From NCBI GenBank assembly GCA_947044405.1, contig CAMRHE010000018.1:3286001-3350000 (forward strand): a DNA stretch of 64,000 nt, given 5' to 3'. Every line of letters begins with the position of its first letter. Position 1 is the first letter of the stretch. Shown here in pieces: positions 1-10,377 of the stretch. Source of the DNA: Leptodactylus fallax (lineage: Eukaryota; Chordata; Amphibia; Anura; Leptodactylidae). The notes below the pieces were generated by a model. That model had not been told where the DNA came from. It made no database searches and worked only from the letters and a program-made list of their open reading frames with translations. A program made the translations under genes and the position numbers.

Positions 1-530
1 CCGTCTTTAATGATTTACAGAAGGCCATAAGCATATTTTTCATGGAGGCCCCAGTTAGTGGATTCTCCGTCTCTGGTATATCTGCAAAAAAATCGATGGG
101 TGGAGGAGTAGGATGTGCACTGACACTCACCTCTTCATCCTGGGAGTCGCTATTCTGGAGCCTGGGTCTTTGCTTAACCGGGCTAGCGGTAGGTGACTGA
201 GTCCTCTCCAGGTCAGCGGTGCGCGTGAGTGTGGAGGTGCCATGTCGCAGAGGCCCGTTATTAGTATAGGCCCCGGCCTGCCGGGGAAAAGGCCCAGGTG
301 ACTCCGTGCCCGCACCGTCCAGCAGCTGCGGCAAGGAGGGGGCTAAGAGCGCTCTCCTGTGTGCGGAGAGCGTGACGATCTCCTCCGGAGGGTCGCGAGA
401 GGGAGTTGAGGCTCTGGATTCCGCACTTGAGCGTGGGCCGACTCCATTTTGGCTTTCCCCTCCCCCCGTGCGGGAGGTAAAAGTCGGATATCTTTTGCGG
501 ATTCATCGCCGACTTCCTTTTTCTGGGCAT
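1..530 (-). pseudogene. L1/Tx1-like LINE ORF1, N-terminal part, frameshifted, runs off the window
   Basis: The minus strand reads from an ATG at 530 into MPRKRKSAMNPQKISDFYLPH, a basic start followed by a KIS-x-F-like motif typical of Tx1/L1-type ORF1 proteins. The frame appears to shift in a G-rich stretch near 455-470. From there another frame stays open to position 1, passing through serine/proline-rich sequence and DSQDEEVSVS to SMKNMLMAFCKSLKT, which resembles the start of the ORF1 coiled-coil region. ORF1 proteins of this class bind RNA and form a trimer with the LINE transcript. The GC-rich sequence at 531 to about 668, with GGCTCCGCCCCC near the end, would be the element's 5' UTR. The rest of the element lies outside the window. 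The exact clade is inferred. Confidence 0.6.
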
Positions 531-668
531 CTCCGTAGGTAAGATACCGTTACTGTTGAAAGCTATGCCCGAAGGCCACGGGCTTGTCGCTGGGAAGGTC
601 GCTAAATAGGACTCAGGCCGGGAGCTCTCAGACTACGTGGCCATCGCTATCCACGGCTAGGCTCCGCC
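531..668 (-). other. Probable LINE 5' UTR (GC-rich)
   Basis: This GC-rich block lies directly upstream of the ORF1 start at 530 and stops abruptly at about 668, where ordinary AT-rich intron begins. I read it as the 5' end of the LINE that extends leftwards out of the window. It could be mistaken for a CpG island promoter of a host gene, but no host exon adjoins it. Confidence 0.5.
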
Positions 669-1041
669 CCCAACACATCACTTTTTGATCACTTTCAATA
701 ACGGTTATTATTTATTAAACATTTTGGGTTGGGGGATTCATGTGTCAATGTGATTTTTCTGTGTGTTTTTAAATACTAATTTTTTTGTCCCACTAAGAGA
801 CTTTAACTTATGATCTTCTGATCACTTTTATATTGATTTGCACTACTTATGCTACCTGATAATTTTTATTCCTTTACCAGTAGGATTATACTGAGGCAGC
901 CCTGGGAGCCTTCATAGCTGCCATGTAAAGGCATCTGACCCTGCAATCTTGTTCACAGATGGGGGATTTAAACACCAGGGATCGGCAAACTAACTGTGAG
1001 TATGAAGCTGGGCACCCATATCGGAGTCCATATGTGACCCA

Positions 1042-1100
1042 TATTAACCCATTAGTGGCCGGCGTAGAAAGTCCATACGTCAGTCACTAATGGGTTAATA
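1042..1100. repeat. Small palindromic element with TTAA ends
   Basis: Two 16-base arms, TATTAACCCATTAGTG and its exact reverse complement, enclose about 27 bases. Each arm contains TTAA near its outer end. It resembles the 89-base element at 10289-10377 in layout but not in internal sequence. Confidence 0.75.
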
Positions 1101-2796
1101 AAAATTAGGGAAAGTACAAATCAGCGTTATTTAAGCCCATTATTCTGTTCAGTCACAGAAACAGAAGAATGGACTTAATAGTTAAAAGAAGGAGAAAGAA
1201 CAGTCTCCGACACATGTGAACAGACACTTATTCAATAAATTATACGTACCCCAAAATGATGCTAATTAAAAATACAACTTGTTCTACAAACAACAAACGC
1301 TGGTACAGCTATATCAAAATTAAAAAGTGATGGACCCTGAATGAAAAAAAAAAAAAAAAAAATTGTTTGGTCCTTAGGATCTAAAATGGGCCGTATTAAG
1401 GGGTTAAATTGGCAGTGTTTGTTTTTATTAACTTCGCAGTAAAAGAACAATTGTCCTTAAGTGAAAACTGGAGAACTCCAGAGATAAATTTCTTTTTGTC
1501 TACATAACCATAATCCATTATAATGTCACAAATGGTGACAAAGCAGAGATCTGTTGAAAGTTCATTTAATATGTGCACATTCTCTAGAAGACACAGCTTA
1601 TGTAAGCCAAGATCTAAACGGCTTTTAAAGTAATTTTTTTTTTTTTTTTTAGTCCAAGCCTGGTGCAGAAGCGTTAAGCGGGGTTGTTAGGGTCAGCCAT
1701 AATGTACCTAGTATAGCTAGGCTTGCTCTTTTGTCAGATGTACAGGAAATAACTTGAAAGCTGACCTCTGTTCCATTTAAGATGGCAATTCTATTTCTTT
1801 TCACCTCTGCAGAGGCCAAAGTGATATGTGGAGATCTCCAAATCATACAACTAGTCTATATTGTGTCACTTAAAATGTGTCTCTGACAACGATAAAAGAT
1901 ACATAGGACAGGTACAGATTTGCAGATATGGGGCAAATGTTGATCTCAGATTTTTGTGAAAGTATAGCTGGATGTCGACCAAAGTTGGATAGTCATGTAA
2001 AGTAAATGAATGCTTACAAAGCAGAGGAACAATGATGAACCTTAACATTGCAACATACACGTATTATTAATATAGACCCCACGTGAGCTTCTTGAAGAAT
2101 AAGCTATGAACCAGACTTTTTTATTTTATTTTACGCAGCCAGATTCCTGCATTTACCTTTCATGTACTGCACATATAATGAAAAAATTGTGATCCCATAC
2201 TGGCAATTGCACACTTCCTTGGATCAGTATTCTCAAGGAAAGAGTATCATTTGAGAACACATTCTACAATTTCCCAGATTAGGAACACGTTCCTATTTTA
2301 CAGATTGTGAAGTAATACTTGAGGTCCACAGTTTTCATAGGGCTAATTTACGCATTAAAAAAGGGGAGGGGGTTTATATCTCTCCCTCCTCCAGAAATGA
2401 ATGGGGCCGATGGGAACAGATTAGCACAACTGAGCTACAATGTTTCCGTAGCTCTATGGTCATGAGTATACAACGTAAGACTTTTATTAAATTTAGCAAC
2501 TAAGGGCAGGAGTACAGGTGCGCACCTACTGCTGTAGCTCAGTATTTCATGATTTATACAGTAAAACACTGGATAGTGCCCTGTGGCTATAAGTACAAAA
2601 CATAAGAACACCTTGAGGTTTGGCACCATACACTTGGTATCCCATTCCTCTCTGTCAACTGGGCATCTAGGAGAACAATGGGTACCATGTGCTTTTCAGG
2701 ATATTCTGTTCCCTAAAATGTACAACCTTGTATTAATTAGCTGCTAATTTGCTGTCCAATAATACATTTCATCTTATTTTATTTTAAAAGAGTAAG

Positions 2797-3073
2797 GCTA
2801 GGCTCACATCTGCGTTGGGAGTCTCTGTACGAGACTGTCTCAGATTCCGCTTAATATTGGCGGAAAGAAAAGTCCTGCAAGAAGAACGTTTCTCTCCAAC
2901 GGTTTCAGTATTAAACTGGCGGAAACCAGACAGAAACCCGGCGGACCCCATTACAGTCTATGGGGTCCATGGGTTTTAACTAGTAACCGCTTTTCAAGTG
3001 GACAGGGTCTCAGTCTTTCAGATCCCCATGCAGACCCAAACGACGGACACCCGAACACTAGTGTGAACCTAGC
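2797..3073. repeat. MITE-like palindromic element, GCTAGGTTCACATCTGCG family
   Basis: The left end reads GCTAGGCTCACATCTGCG and the right end AGTGTGAACCTAGC, which are imperfect inverted repeats. The same terminal sequence is found at 43691-43836 and, on one side only, at 27497. No coding sequence is present. Confidence 0.65.
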
Positions 3074-4529
3074 GTAAGACATAGCACTGTTAGCCAAAAA
3101 TAGACGATGGTGTCGTACTGTGTGGGGACATTGTCTATTGATTAGGGGACTCTAGTCATCCATGTAATACATAGACTGCTACATAATAATACATTTCCCA
3201 TGCAACAGGTGCAGTTCCAAACATTGCAGGATACCTGTTTATGATGCTTTAAACTGGATTTACATGGTGCAGACTTTAGAAAAATTTGTGGTAACACCAG
3301 CAGTAGATTCAGGGATTTTATACGGGTTTCACCTCACACAGTGGAGCACTGGGCACCTGTAAAACCGTTCAGTCCTGATCCAGAGCATTTATAGCATGTT
3401 TGGCTTTATAAGTGTATTTCAATTGGAAGAAACATTCACTTTGTTTACATTGGAAGTCTCTGTCCAGGATGCTATCACATGGGCTTTGCTTATTATAATT
3501 TATATGAAGCAATTTGGTCTTGTAACCTATGAACATATAATTTAAGCATTCTTCACTGGATGTTTTCTTCTTGTCACCTCCTATTCACTGGTATAATCGA
3601 TGCCTAGCGGTATAGGTAAAATGTGCTTATCTATTTTCATGGATAAACATTAATTTGCGGCAGACAGCATTCACATAACACTATACTTCTCTAGTCACTA
3701 ATTAAATAAAATGTAAGCCACTAAACAAATACTTTCATCGAAAAAATAAAAAAGCTTCTGATAACAAAAGAGCCTCAGCATGTGGATTCAGGCTCCTCAT
3801 AAGCGGCCAACGCTATAATTTTCTCTTCTTGTTACAAGTGACAGTGTAATCAGTGCTTTGCCATAGACAACAAGAACAGATACAGTGCGACAAAGGCTTG
3901 CATCTAAACACACACATGTATACACTCCTGTGGTGACTCTCTGACAGCCAGAAAGTGACCTACATTTCACATGATGCTAAGCAATAGGCTAAAAGGTAAG
4001 TTACAATAATGTCAGCCTGGCTGCAGTTAAAGGGATGGTCTCATGGAGACAACCTCAGTTCATATGTCCCCTCCTGCATGGAGCCCACTCTATAAACTAG
4101 AACAGAGAGCCGCTCTGCACCAGTCTCCTATTCTGCTGGACTTAACCCATTCCCAACTTCTGCCATGCGAATGTTGGATCTTTAAACATGTTTTACACGG
4201 CAGAGATCCGGTGGTAGTGTATGTATGAGATTGAAGACAACTAAAGGGAAATTAACCTCTTAGACACTGTGGCCAAAATGCAACCACAGCATCTGAGATT
4301 ATTTTGAGAAAGGGGCTCCCTCTGGCGACCAAATGGCCCTCCACAATACTGTCGGAGACATTCAGTGATTATGGCTCCCAGGCATATGAATGCTAAATTA
4401 CTATTAAGATGTGTCTGTGACAGGGCTTAACAGTAACACAATTGATTATACCATAGACTGTAATACTATAGTACTTTTTTCCTCTCTATTCAAATAAGAA
4501 AATGAAATGTCAATTGAAAGGTGGAGAAA

Positions 4530-4715
4530 AAAATGCCTTAAAGATTAAAACAGGCAAATTACCAGGTTCAGATGGCATACACCACAGAGTTCTAAAGGAA
4601 ATAAATAATGTGATAGAGAGACCCTTATTTCTAATATTTAAGGACACTATAGTGACAGCTTCTGTTCCACAGGACTAGCACATAGCAGTAGTGCCAATAT
4701 TTGAACAGAACCTGT
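4530..4715 (+). pseudogene. CR1-like LINE reverse-transcriptase fragment
   Basis: The plus strand encodes KTGKLPGSDGIHHRVLKE and, further on, IFKDTIVTASVPQD, a stop, then HIAVVPIFEQN. This matches the order of motifs at the start of the CR1/L2 reverse transcriptase domain: PG-x-DGIHPRVLKE, then a VP-x-DW-x-A-x-V-x-PIFKK block. The stop stands where the family has tryptophan. The fragment is short and ends where a palindromic repeat and Tc1 elements begin, so it is a dead relic. Confidence 0.7.
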
Positions 4716-4753
4716 CACGTCCTCAGAGATATATATACACACACACATACATA

Positions 4754-6078
4754 CAGTTATGCTAAAAAGTTTACATACCCCGGCAGATTTTTTGTTTTTT
4801 TGGCCTTTTTTTCAGAGAATATGAATGATAACACAAAAACTTTTTCTCCACTCATGGTTAGTGGTTGGTTGAAGCCATTTAATGTCAAACTTCTGTGTTT
4901 TCTCTTTTTAAATCGTAATGACAACCAAAAACATCAAAATTACCCAGTTCAAAAGTTTACATACCTTGGTGATTTTTGGCCAGATAACATGCCCAGAAAG
5001 CAAACCACGGTCAGGTAGACCAACCAAAATTTTGGCCACAACTGCCCGGAAAATTGTTGCGGATGCAAAGAAAAACCCACACATAACATCAGCTGAAATA
5101 CAGGACTCTCTGAAAACTATCGGTGTGGCTGTTTCAAGATGCACAATAAGGAGGCACTTGAAGAAAAATGGGCTGCATGGTCGAGTTGCCAGAAGAAAGC
5201 CATTAATGCACAAATGCCACAAAGAATCTCGCCTTCAATACGTTAAACAGCACAGAGACAGGCCCCAAAACTTCTGGAACAAGGTAATTTGGAGTGATGA
5301 AACAAAACTCAAATTTTTTGGCCACAACCATAAACGTTACATTTGGAGAGGTGTCAACAAGGCCTATGATGAAAGGAACACCATTCCTACTGTAAACCAC
5401 GGAGGTGGATCACTGATGATGTGGCGATGTGTGAGCTTCAAAGGCACAGGAAACTTGGTCAAAGTTGAAGGAAAGATGAATGCAGCACGTTATCAGAAAA
5501 TACTAGAGGCAAATTTACACTCATCAGCCAGGAAGCTGCGCATGAGACGTACTTGGACGTTCCAACATGACAACGATCCAAAACACAAGGCCAAGTCGAC
5601 CTGTCATTGGCTACAGTAGAAGAAAGTGAAGGTTCTGGAGTGGCCATCTCAGTCTCCTGACCTCAATATCATTGAGCCACTCTGGGGAGATCTCAAGCGC
5701 GCAGTACATGCAAGACAGGAATTTACAGGAACTGGAGACTTTGTGCCAAGAAGAATGGGCAGTTTTACCATCTGAGAAAATAAAGAGCCTCATCCACAAC
5801 TACCACAAAAGACTTCAAGCTGTCATTGATGTTAGAGGGGGCAATACACGGTATTAAGAACTGGGGTATGTTAACTTTTGAACAGGGTCGTTTTGATGTT
5901 TTTGGTTGTCATTATGATTTAAAAATAGAAAAAATACAGAAGTTTGACAATAAATGGCTTCAACCAACCACTAACCATGAGTGGTGCAAATGTTTTTGTG
6001 TTATCATTCATATTCTATGAAAAAAGGCCAAAAAAAACAAAAAATCTGCCGGGGTATGTAAACTTTTTAGCACAACTG
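4754..6078 (+). mobile_element. Tc1-like transposon, internally deleted (family 1, copy 1)
   Basis: The ends are inverted repeats: CAGTTATGCTAAAAAGTTTA on the left and the complement of CTTTTTAGCACAACTG on the right. TA dinucleotides flank at 4752-4753 and 6079-6080, as expected for Tc1/mariner target duplication. A second internal terminal-type motif, CAAAAGTTTACATACC, is at about 4951 and is mirrored near the right end. The coding part lacks the N-terminal DNA-binding region. The same truncation is seen in the copy at 32793-34022. It could only be moved by a transposase supplied in trans. Confidence 0.9.
5002..5857 (+). pseudogene. Tc1 transposase pseudogene (catalytic part)
   Basis: The frame begins near KPRSGRPTKI, the AT-hook-like linker of Tc1 transposases, and continues through the catalytic region. 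It contains IWSDETK (first Asp), NHGGGSLMMWRC, and QHDNDPKH (second Asp). A TAG at 5617-5619 replaces a CAG codon preserved in the copy at 32.8 kb. About 100 bases later a five-base deletion near 5717 shifts the frame. The rest, [12 protein letters not shown] to AVIDVRGGNTRY, continues in another frame. The usual roughly 60-residue N-terminal helix-turn-helix is missing. The protein is therefore inactive three times over. Confidence 0.88.
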
Positions 6079-6080
6079 TA

Positions 6081-6088
6081 TGTATATG

Positions 6089-6135
<47 letters not shown>
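6081..6135. repeat. TA microsatellite between two Tc1 elements
   Basis: A run of TA repeats lies between the right end of the first Tc1 copy and the left end of the DD38E element. TA-rich repeats offer many target sites for Tc1/mariner insertion. Confidence 0.9.
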
Positions 6136-6138
<3 letters not shown>

Positions 6139-7760
6139 TACAGACCAAAAGTTTAGACACACCTTCTCATTCCAAGAGTTTTCTGTATTTTCATGACTAT
6201 AAAAATTGTAGATTCACACTGAAGGCATCAAAACTATGAATTAACACATGTGGAATTATATACTTAACAAAAAAGTGTGAAAAACTGAAAATATGTCTTA
6301 TATTCTAGGTTCTTCAAAGTAGCCACCTTTTGCTTTGATTACTGCTTTGCACACTCTTGGCATTCTCTTGATGAGCTTCAAGAGGTAGTCACCTGAAATG
6401 GTTTTCACTTCACAGGTGTGCCCTGTCAGGTTTAATAAGTGGGATTTCTTGCCTTATAAATGGGGTTGGGACCATCAGTTGTGTTGTTCAGAAGTCAGGT
6501 GGATACACAGCTGATAGTCCTACTGAATGGAGTGTTAGAATTTGTATTATGGCAAGAAAAAGCAGCTAAGTAAAGAAAAACGAGTGGCCATCATTACTTT
6601 AAGAAATGAAGGTCAGTCAGTCCGAAAAATTGGGAAAACTTTGAAAGTTTCCCCAAGTGCAGTGGCCAAAACCATCAAGTGCTACAAAGAAACTGGCTCA
6701 CATGAGGACCGCCCCAGGAAAGGAAGACCAAGAGTCACCTCTGCTGCGGAGGATAAGTTCATCCGAGTCACCAGCCTCAGAAATCGCAGGTTAACAGCAG
6801 CTCAAATTAGAGACCAGGTCAATGCCACACAGAGTTCTAGCAGCAGACACATCTCTACAACAACTGTTAAGAGGAGACTGTGTGCAGCAGGCCTTCATGG
6901 TAAAATAGCTGCTAGGAAACCACTGCTAAGGACAGGCAACAAGCGGAAGAGACTTGTTTGGGCTAAAGAACACAAGGAATGGACATTAGACCTATGGAAA
7001 TCTGTACTTTGGTCTTATGAGTCCAAATTTGAGATCTTTGGTTCCAACCACCGTGTCTTTGTGCGACACAGAAAAGGTGAACGAATGGACTCTACATGCC
7101 TGGTTCCCACCGTGAAGCATGGAGGAGGAGGTGTGATGGTGTGGGGGTGCTTTGCTGGTGACACTGTTGGGGATTTATTCAAAATTGAAGGAATACTGAA
7201 CCAGCATGGTTACCACAGCATCTTGCAGCGGCATGCTATTCTATCCGGTTTGCGTTTAGTTGGACCATCATTTATTTTTCAACAGGACAATGACCCCAAA
7301 CACACCTCTAGACTGTGTAAGGGCTATCTGACCAAGAAGGAGAGTGATGGGGTGCTACACCAGATGACCTGGCCTCCACAGTCACCAGACCTGAACCCAA
7401 TCGAGATGTTTTGGGGTGAGCTGGACCGCAGAGTGAAGGCAAAAGGGCCAACAAGTGCTAAGCATCTCTGGGAACTCCTTCAAGACTGTTGGAAGACCAT
7501 TTCAGGTGACTACCTCTTGAAGCTCATCAAGAGAATGCCAAGAGTGTGCAAAGTAGTAATCAAAGCAAAAGGTGGCTACTTTGAAGAACCTAGAATATAA
7601 GACATATTTTCAGTTGTTTCACACTTTTTTAAGTATATAATTCCACATGTGTTAATTCATAGTTTTGATGCCTTCAGTGTGAATCTACAATTTTTATAGT
7701 CATGAAAATACAGAAAACTCTTGGAATGAGAAGGTGTGTCCAAACTTTTGGTCTGTACTG
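6136..7760 (+). mobile_element. Tc1/mariner DD38E (Intruder-type) transposon
   Basis: The terminal repeats start CAGTACAGACCAAAAGTTT at both ends. They are unusually long, about 265 bases: left 6136-6402, right about 7497-7760 in inverted orientation, with few differences. The right repeat covers the last 34 codons of the transposase. TA follows the right end. On the left, TA is separated from the element by an extra AC that looks like slippage in the adjoining repeat. The 38-residue spacing between the second Asp and the Glu matches the described DD38E (Intruder) family rather than DD34E Tc1. Confidence 0.88.
6542..7600 (+). CDS. DD38E Tc1/mariner transposase, open frame with first catalytic Asp replaced
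   Basis: The 352-residue frame is open from end to end, a normal length for the group. Residues 1-110 form the paired-like DNA-binding region with two helix-turn-helix units (KEKRVAIITL, RKIGKTLKVSPSAVAKTI), joined by an AT-hook-like RKGRPRV at 60-65. The catalytic domain follows. The usual W-S-D-E block reads WSYE: codon 159 (7016-7018) is TAT, where GAT would give the first catalytic Asp. The second Asp is at 249 in QQDNDPKH and the Glu at 288 in PDLNPIEMFW, with 38 residues between them. Without the first Asp the enzyme should not cut DNA, although it could still bind the ends. It lies in ZNF827 intron 5, opposite in direction to the gene. Confidence 0.88.
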   Translation: MYYGKKKQLSKEKRVAIITLRNEGQSVRKIGKTLKVSPSAVAKTIKCYKETGSHEDRPRKGRPRVTSAAEDKFIRVTSLRNRRLTAAQIRDQVNATQSSSSRHISTTTVKRRLCAAGLHGKIAARKPLLRTGNKRKRLVWAKEHKEWTLDLWKSVLWSYESKFEIFGSNHRVFVRHRKGERMDSTCLVPTVKHGGGGVMVWGCFAGDTVGDLFKIEGILNQHGYHSILQRHAILSGLRLVGPSFIFQQDNDPKHTSRLCKGYLTKKESDGVLHQMTWPPQSPDLNPIEMFWGELDRRVKAKGPTSAKHLWELLQDCWKTISGDYLLKLIKRMPRVCKVVIKAKGGYFEEPRI

Positions 7761-7826
7761 TATATATATACACATATATACACACACACACACACATACA
7801 TACATACATACATACACATATATACA
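7761..7826. repeat. TA/CA/CATA microsatellite
   Basis: Mixed TA, CA and CATA repeats separate the DD38E element from the next Tc1 copy. Confidence 0.9.
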
Positions 7827-9450
7827 CACACGTGGACAAAATTGTTGGTACCCCTCGTTTAATGAAAGAAAAAAAAAGAAAAACCCACAATGGTCACAGA
7901 AATAACTTGAATCTGACAAAAGTAATATATAAAAATTCTATGAAAATGATCAAATGAAAAGTCAGACATTGCTTTTCAACCATGCTTCAACAGAATTTTT
8001 AAAAAAAGAAAACTCATGAAACAGGCCTGGACAAAAATAATGGCTCCCTTAACTTAATATTTTGTTGCACAACCTTTTGAGGCAATCACTGCAATCAAAC
8101 GATTCCTGTAACTGTCAATGAGACTTCTGCACATCTCAACAGGTATTTTGGCCCACTCCTCATGAGCAAACTGCTCCAGTTGTCTCGGGTTTGAAGGGTG
8201 CCTTTTCCAGATGGCATGTTTCAGCTCCTTCCAAAGATGCTCAATAGGATTTAGGTCAGGGCTCATAGAAGGCCACTTCAGAATAGTCCAATGCTTTCCT
8301 CTTAGTCATTCTTGGGTGTTTTTAGCTGTGTGTTTTGGGTCATTATCCTGTTGCAAGACTCATGACTTGCGACTGAGACCAAGCTTTCTGAGACTGGGCA
8401 GCACATTTCTCTCTGGAATCCCTTGATAGTCTTGAGATTTCATTGTACCCTGCACAGATTCAAGACACCCTGTGCCAGATGCAGCAAATCAGCCCCAGAA
8501 CATAACAGAGCCTATCCAAGTTTCCATGTTTCACAGTAGGGACAGTGTTCTTTTCAAGATAGTCTTCATTTTTCCGTCTATGAACATAGAGCTGATGAGA
8601 CAAAAATTGAAATTTTTGGCAAGACACATCTGTCCATAGAACATTCTCCCAGAAGTTTTGTGGCTTGTCAACATGTAGTTTGGCAAATTCCAGTCTGGCT
8701 TTTTTATTATTTGTTTTCAACAATGGTGTCCTCCTTGGTCGTCTCCCATGAAGTCCACTTTGTTTCAAACAATGATGGATGGTGCGATCTGACATTGATG
8801 TTCCTTGAGCTTGAAGTTCACCGTTAATCTCTTTAGAAGTTTTTCTGGGCTCTTTTGTTACCATTCGTATTATCCTTCTCTTTGATTTGTCATCAATTTT
8901 CCTCCTGCGGCCACGTTCAAGGAGATTGGCTATAGTCCCATCTTAAATTTCTGAATAATATGTGCACCTGTAGTCACAGGAACATCAAGCTGGAGATGGT
9001 ATTATAACCTTTACCTTTAACATGCTTGTCTATACTTTTCTTTCTAAGCTCCTGAGACAACTCTTTCCTTCGCTTCCTCTGGTCCATGTTGAGTGTGGTA
9101 CTCACCATGTCACCAAACATCACAGTGAGTATCTGTAGCCCTATATACAGGCCCACTGACTGATTACAAGATTGTAGACACCTATGATGCTAATAAGTGG
9201 ACAGACCTTGATTTAACATGTCCCTTTGGTCACATTATTTTCAGGGGTACCATCATTTCTGTCCAGGCCTGTTTCATGAGTTTTCTTTTTAAAAAAATTC
9301 TGTTGAAGCATGGTTGAAAAGCAATGTCTGACTTTCATTTGCATAGAATTTTTATATATTATTACTTTTGTCAGATTCAAGTTATTTCTGTGACCATTGT
9401 GGGGTTTTCTTTCATTAAACGATGGGTACCAACAATTTTGTCCACGTGTG
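7827..9450 (-). mobile_element. Tc1-like transposon, full length but decayed (family 3, copy 1)
   Basis: Both ends carry CACACGTGGACAAAATTGTT in inverted orientation, and TA follows the right end. The repeats are about 230 bases and contain an inner copy of the terminal motif (CTGGACAAAAATAATGGC), the IR/DR arrangement known from Sleeping Beauty-type elements. The left end has an extra CA, probably slippage in the adjoining CA repeat. The copy at 62650-63578 is the same family. Confidence 0.88.
8054..9087 (-). pseudogene. Tc1 (DD34E) transposase pseudogene
   Basis: The frame starts MDQRKRRKELSQELRKK at 9087 and is broken into several pieces. The middle piece carries the second DNA-binding helices, the RRPRRTPLLK linker and LWTDV, which keeps the first Asp but loses the following Glu. 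Sequence after PTVKHG is shifted and has lost the conserved glycine run. The C-terminal piece, [16 protein letters not shown] to SKGCATKY, is open and contains the catalytic Glu. Several frameshifts make it non-functional. Confidence 0.85.
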
Positions 9451-10288
9451 TATATATTATATTTTTAGCCTTTGCATATTATATACCATTAGAAAGCCAA
9501 CAGTGTGCTGGAGATCCCCACTGTCAGTAGGGCGGGCCTTACAGTCCAGCCTCATCACTGGGCTGTGAGGAACGGCCCCCTGGATGTATTCTTCCATAGC
9601 CTGGTACTGTCGGGGGGGAAGCCTTAATTACAGCCCACTGATGAGGCTGAGCTGTAAGGCCCACCCTTCTGACAGTGGGGAGATATCGGTGCCAAATTTA
9701 ACGGCACCAATATCTCCAGCACTGATGCTCATTCTGGAAAAGCAAACAGTGTGCATTGTTGGCTTTCTAGCGGTACATAATACTGCACATGTATGAGTAC
9801 GTGAAAGGTCCTCTTTAAGAAGGATATGTCACGAAATACAAAATACTATATTCCATATGTCAGTTGACTCTTGCTGTGCCCCTGATCGATATGGCATTTT
9901 AATTTTTAAAGGTTCCAACCCCATCTGTTACATTTAGAGGATAGGAAGGTATCTACACCAATATAAGTGGGAGGTTCTTTACTGTAAGAGCAATGAGACT
10001 TAAAAAGAAATTCCTCAAGTGCAGAATTTTAATGGTGAATTCACTATAAAAAAAAAATAAAGTTACAAAATTAATGAAATTCATTTTTGAATTAGAATTT
10101 ATTAATTGTAATGAAATATAAATCACCTAGGAGCTTTATTTTCACTTTTTTTGATTAGTTTACTTAAATTCACTATAATTTACTGTTGTGGCACATTAAA
10201 ACTCTATGGTGTGTGAATACGTTTTAAAAACAGTTTGTCAACTATAAATCCATTTTTAATATACTATGTTTCAACAAGCTACTGTAAC

Positions 10289-10377
10289 TTAACCCTCGTC
10301 AGGCTGCATAATTTTACAACATTACAGGCTCCATAGGAATAGGTACAATTGTACCTACTCAGCCGGACGAGGGTTAA
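10289..10377. repeat. Small TTAA-bounded palindromic element
   Basis: The left 18 bases, TTAACCCTCGTCAGGCTG, and the right 18 are inverted repeats with one mismatch. An inner perfect palindrome, AGGTACAATTGTACCT, lies near the right arm. It has no coding capacity. The TTAA ends could be target duplication, as in piggyBac elements, or part of the repeat. Confidence 0.75.

Larger units (their letters stand above)
669..4529. other. ZNF827 intron 5 sequence with scattered repeats
   Basis: No gene was seen here. The stretch has a frog-type repeat fragment at about 678-745, a short TTAA palindrome at 1042-1100, A and T runs near 1345 and 1631, a MITE-like element at 2797-3073, and another repeat beginning at about 4027 with TTAAAGGGATGGTCTC. 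The remainder is unremarkable AT-rich sequence. Confidence 0.6.
4704..9818. repeat. Palindromic repeat interrupted by three Tc1 elements
   Basis: The right end, 9453-9818, is a palindromic repeat ending CGTGAAAGGTCCTCTTTAAG. The left end at about 4704 reads GAACCTGTCACGTCCTCAG, which is the inverted counterpart of that terminus. A third copy of the same terminus is at 19870 (TTAAAGAGAACCTTTCACG). Between the two ends lie three Tc1 elements and short TA/CA repeats. The simplest reading is one palindromic element into whose TA-rich sequence the Tc1 copies inserted. Within 9453-9818, ACCATTAGAAAGCCAAC is mirrored by GTTGGCTTTCTAGCGGT. Confidence 0.5.

Noticed and set aside
340..668. CpG-island-like promoter of a host gene
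   Set aside because: The GC-rich block is directly upstream of a LINE ORF1 and has no host exon next to it, so a LINE 5' UTR explains it better.
7702..7957. Open frames rich in Thr-His or Tyr-Ile repeats
   Set aside because: They are translations of the CA/TA microsatellite.
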